DNA from: Desulfocurvus sp. | GTDB taxonomy: Bacteria; Desulfobacterota; Desulfovibrionia; Desulfovibrionales; Desulfovibrionaceae | Direction: 5' to 3' | Assembly (NCBI RefSeq): GCF_023230885.1 | Contig: NZ_JALNWM010000192.1 | Location: 1-6,911 of the forward strand | DNA length: 6,911 nt | In this document: one piece after another, positions 6,834-6,911 of the stretch | Position numbering within the stretch: position 1 is the first letter of the stretch | Layout of the letters: each line of letters begins with the position of its first letter | The notes under the pieces: model-generated | Seen by the model: only the letters and a program-made list of their open reading frames with translations | Told to the model about the DNA's origin: nothing | The model's database searches: none | Made by a program: the position numbers and the translations under genes

Positions 6834-6842
6834 CCGCCTCCC

Positions 6843-6872
6843 CCCGGCGCGGCGGGCCGCCGCCGCGCCGGG
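6843..6872 (+). terminator. Strong GC hairpin after the diguanylate cyclase gene
   Basis: CCCGGCGCGGCGG (6843-6855) pairs perfectly with CCGCCGCGCCGGG (6860-6872) around a 4-nt loop, 9 nt after the stop codon. The position and stability suit a transcription end or a 3'-stabilising stem. There is no T-tract behind it, so canonical intrinsic termination is not shown. Confidence 0.6.
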
Positions 6873-6891
6873 AAGGCGCCCGGCAGGGACA

Positions 6892-6908
6892 GGGCCGCCC
6901 GGCGGCCC
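6892..6908. repeat. GC palindrome at the right window edge
   Basis: GGGCCGCC (6892-6899) and GGCGGCCC (6901-6908) are inverted copies around a single C, allowing a 7-bp stem with a 3-nt loop. It lies 20 bp beyond the previous hairpin and may form a tandem terminator region or belong to the next gene's end. The window stops three bases later, so its context is unknown. Confidence 0.45.
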
Positions 6909-6911
6909 CCC

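Noticed and set aside
1..6911. tRNA, rRNA, CRISPR, transposase, toxin-antitoxin or phage features.
   Set aside because: None of the characteristic sequences, repeats or protein motifs were seen on either strand.

Overview
The window is a piece of a very GC-rich bacterial chromosome. It carries four protein-coding genes, one of them cut by the left edge. The monofunctional cooS-cooC pair, the very high third-position G+C and the cysteine-rich membrane diguanylate cyclase together suggest a sulfate-reducing, Desulfovibrionaceae-like member of the Desulfobacterota (formerly Deltaproteobacteria). That assignment is inferred from gene content and composition; no marker gene is present.

Left third (2-2108, plus strand): the C-terminal two thirds of anaerobic Ni-Fe-S carbon monoxide dehydrogenase (cooS), then its nickel-insertion ATPase (cooC). 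They are probably co-transcribed. The 61-bp gap between them holds a perfect 13-bp GC-rich inverted repeat just before the cooC ribosome binding site. CooC is expected to load Ni into the C-cluster of CooS, and every C-cluster ligand expected in the visible part of CooS is present. No electron-transfer partner (cooF), hydrogenase or CO sensor is visible; if present they lie to the left.

Middle (2105-4141, minus strand): a large protein with an unassigned N-terminal half, a short TPR-like helical region and a C-terminal family 2 glycosyltransferase. It converges on cooC, and the two stop codons share the tetranucleotide CTAG, so no intergenic terminator separates them.

Right (4142-6911): a 277-bp divergent intergenic region with a candidate sigma70-type promoter for the rightward gene. 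That gene encodes an 804-residue membrane-bound diguanylate cyclase: TM helix, Cache-like periplasmic domain, TM helix, HAMP-like connector interrupted by a seven-cysteine module, cysteine-rich GAF-like domain, and a GGEEF domain with intact active site and I-site. A strong GC hairpin follows its stop codon, and a second partial palindrome reaches the window edge.

The two halves of the window look functionally independent: CO metabolism on the left, and surface glycosylation plus c-di-GMP signalling on the right. I see no mobile element, CRISPR array, tRNA or rRNA, and no convincing new multi-gene system. The most unusual item is the double cysteine-rich architecture of the diguanylate cyclase.
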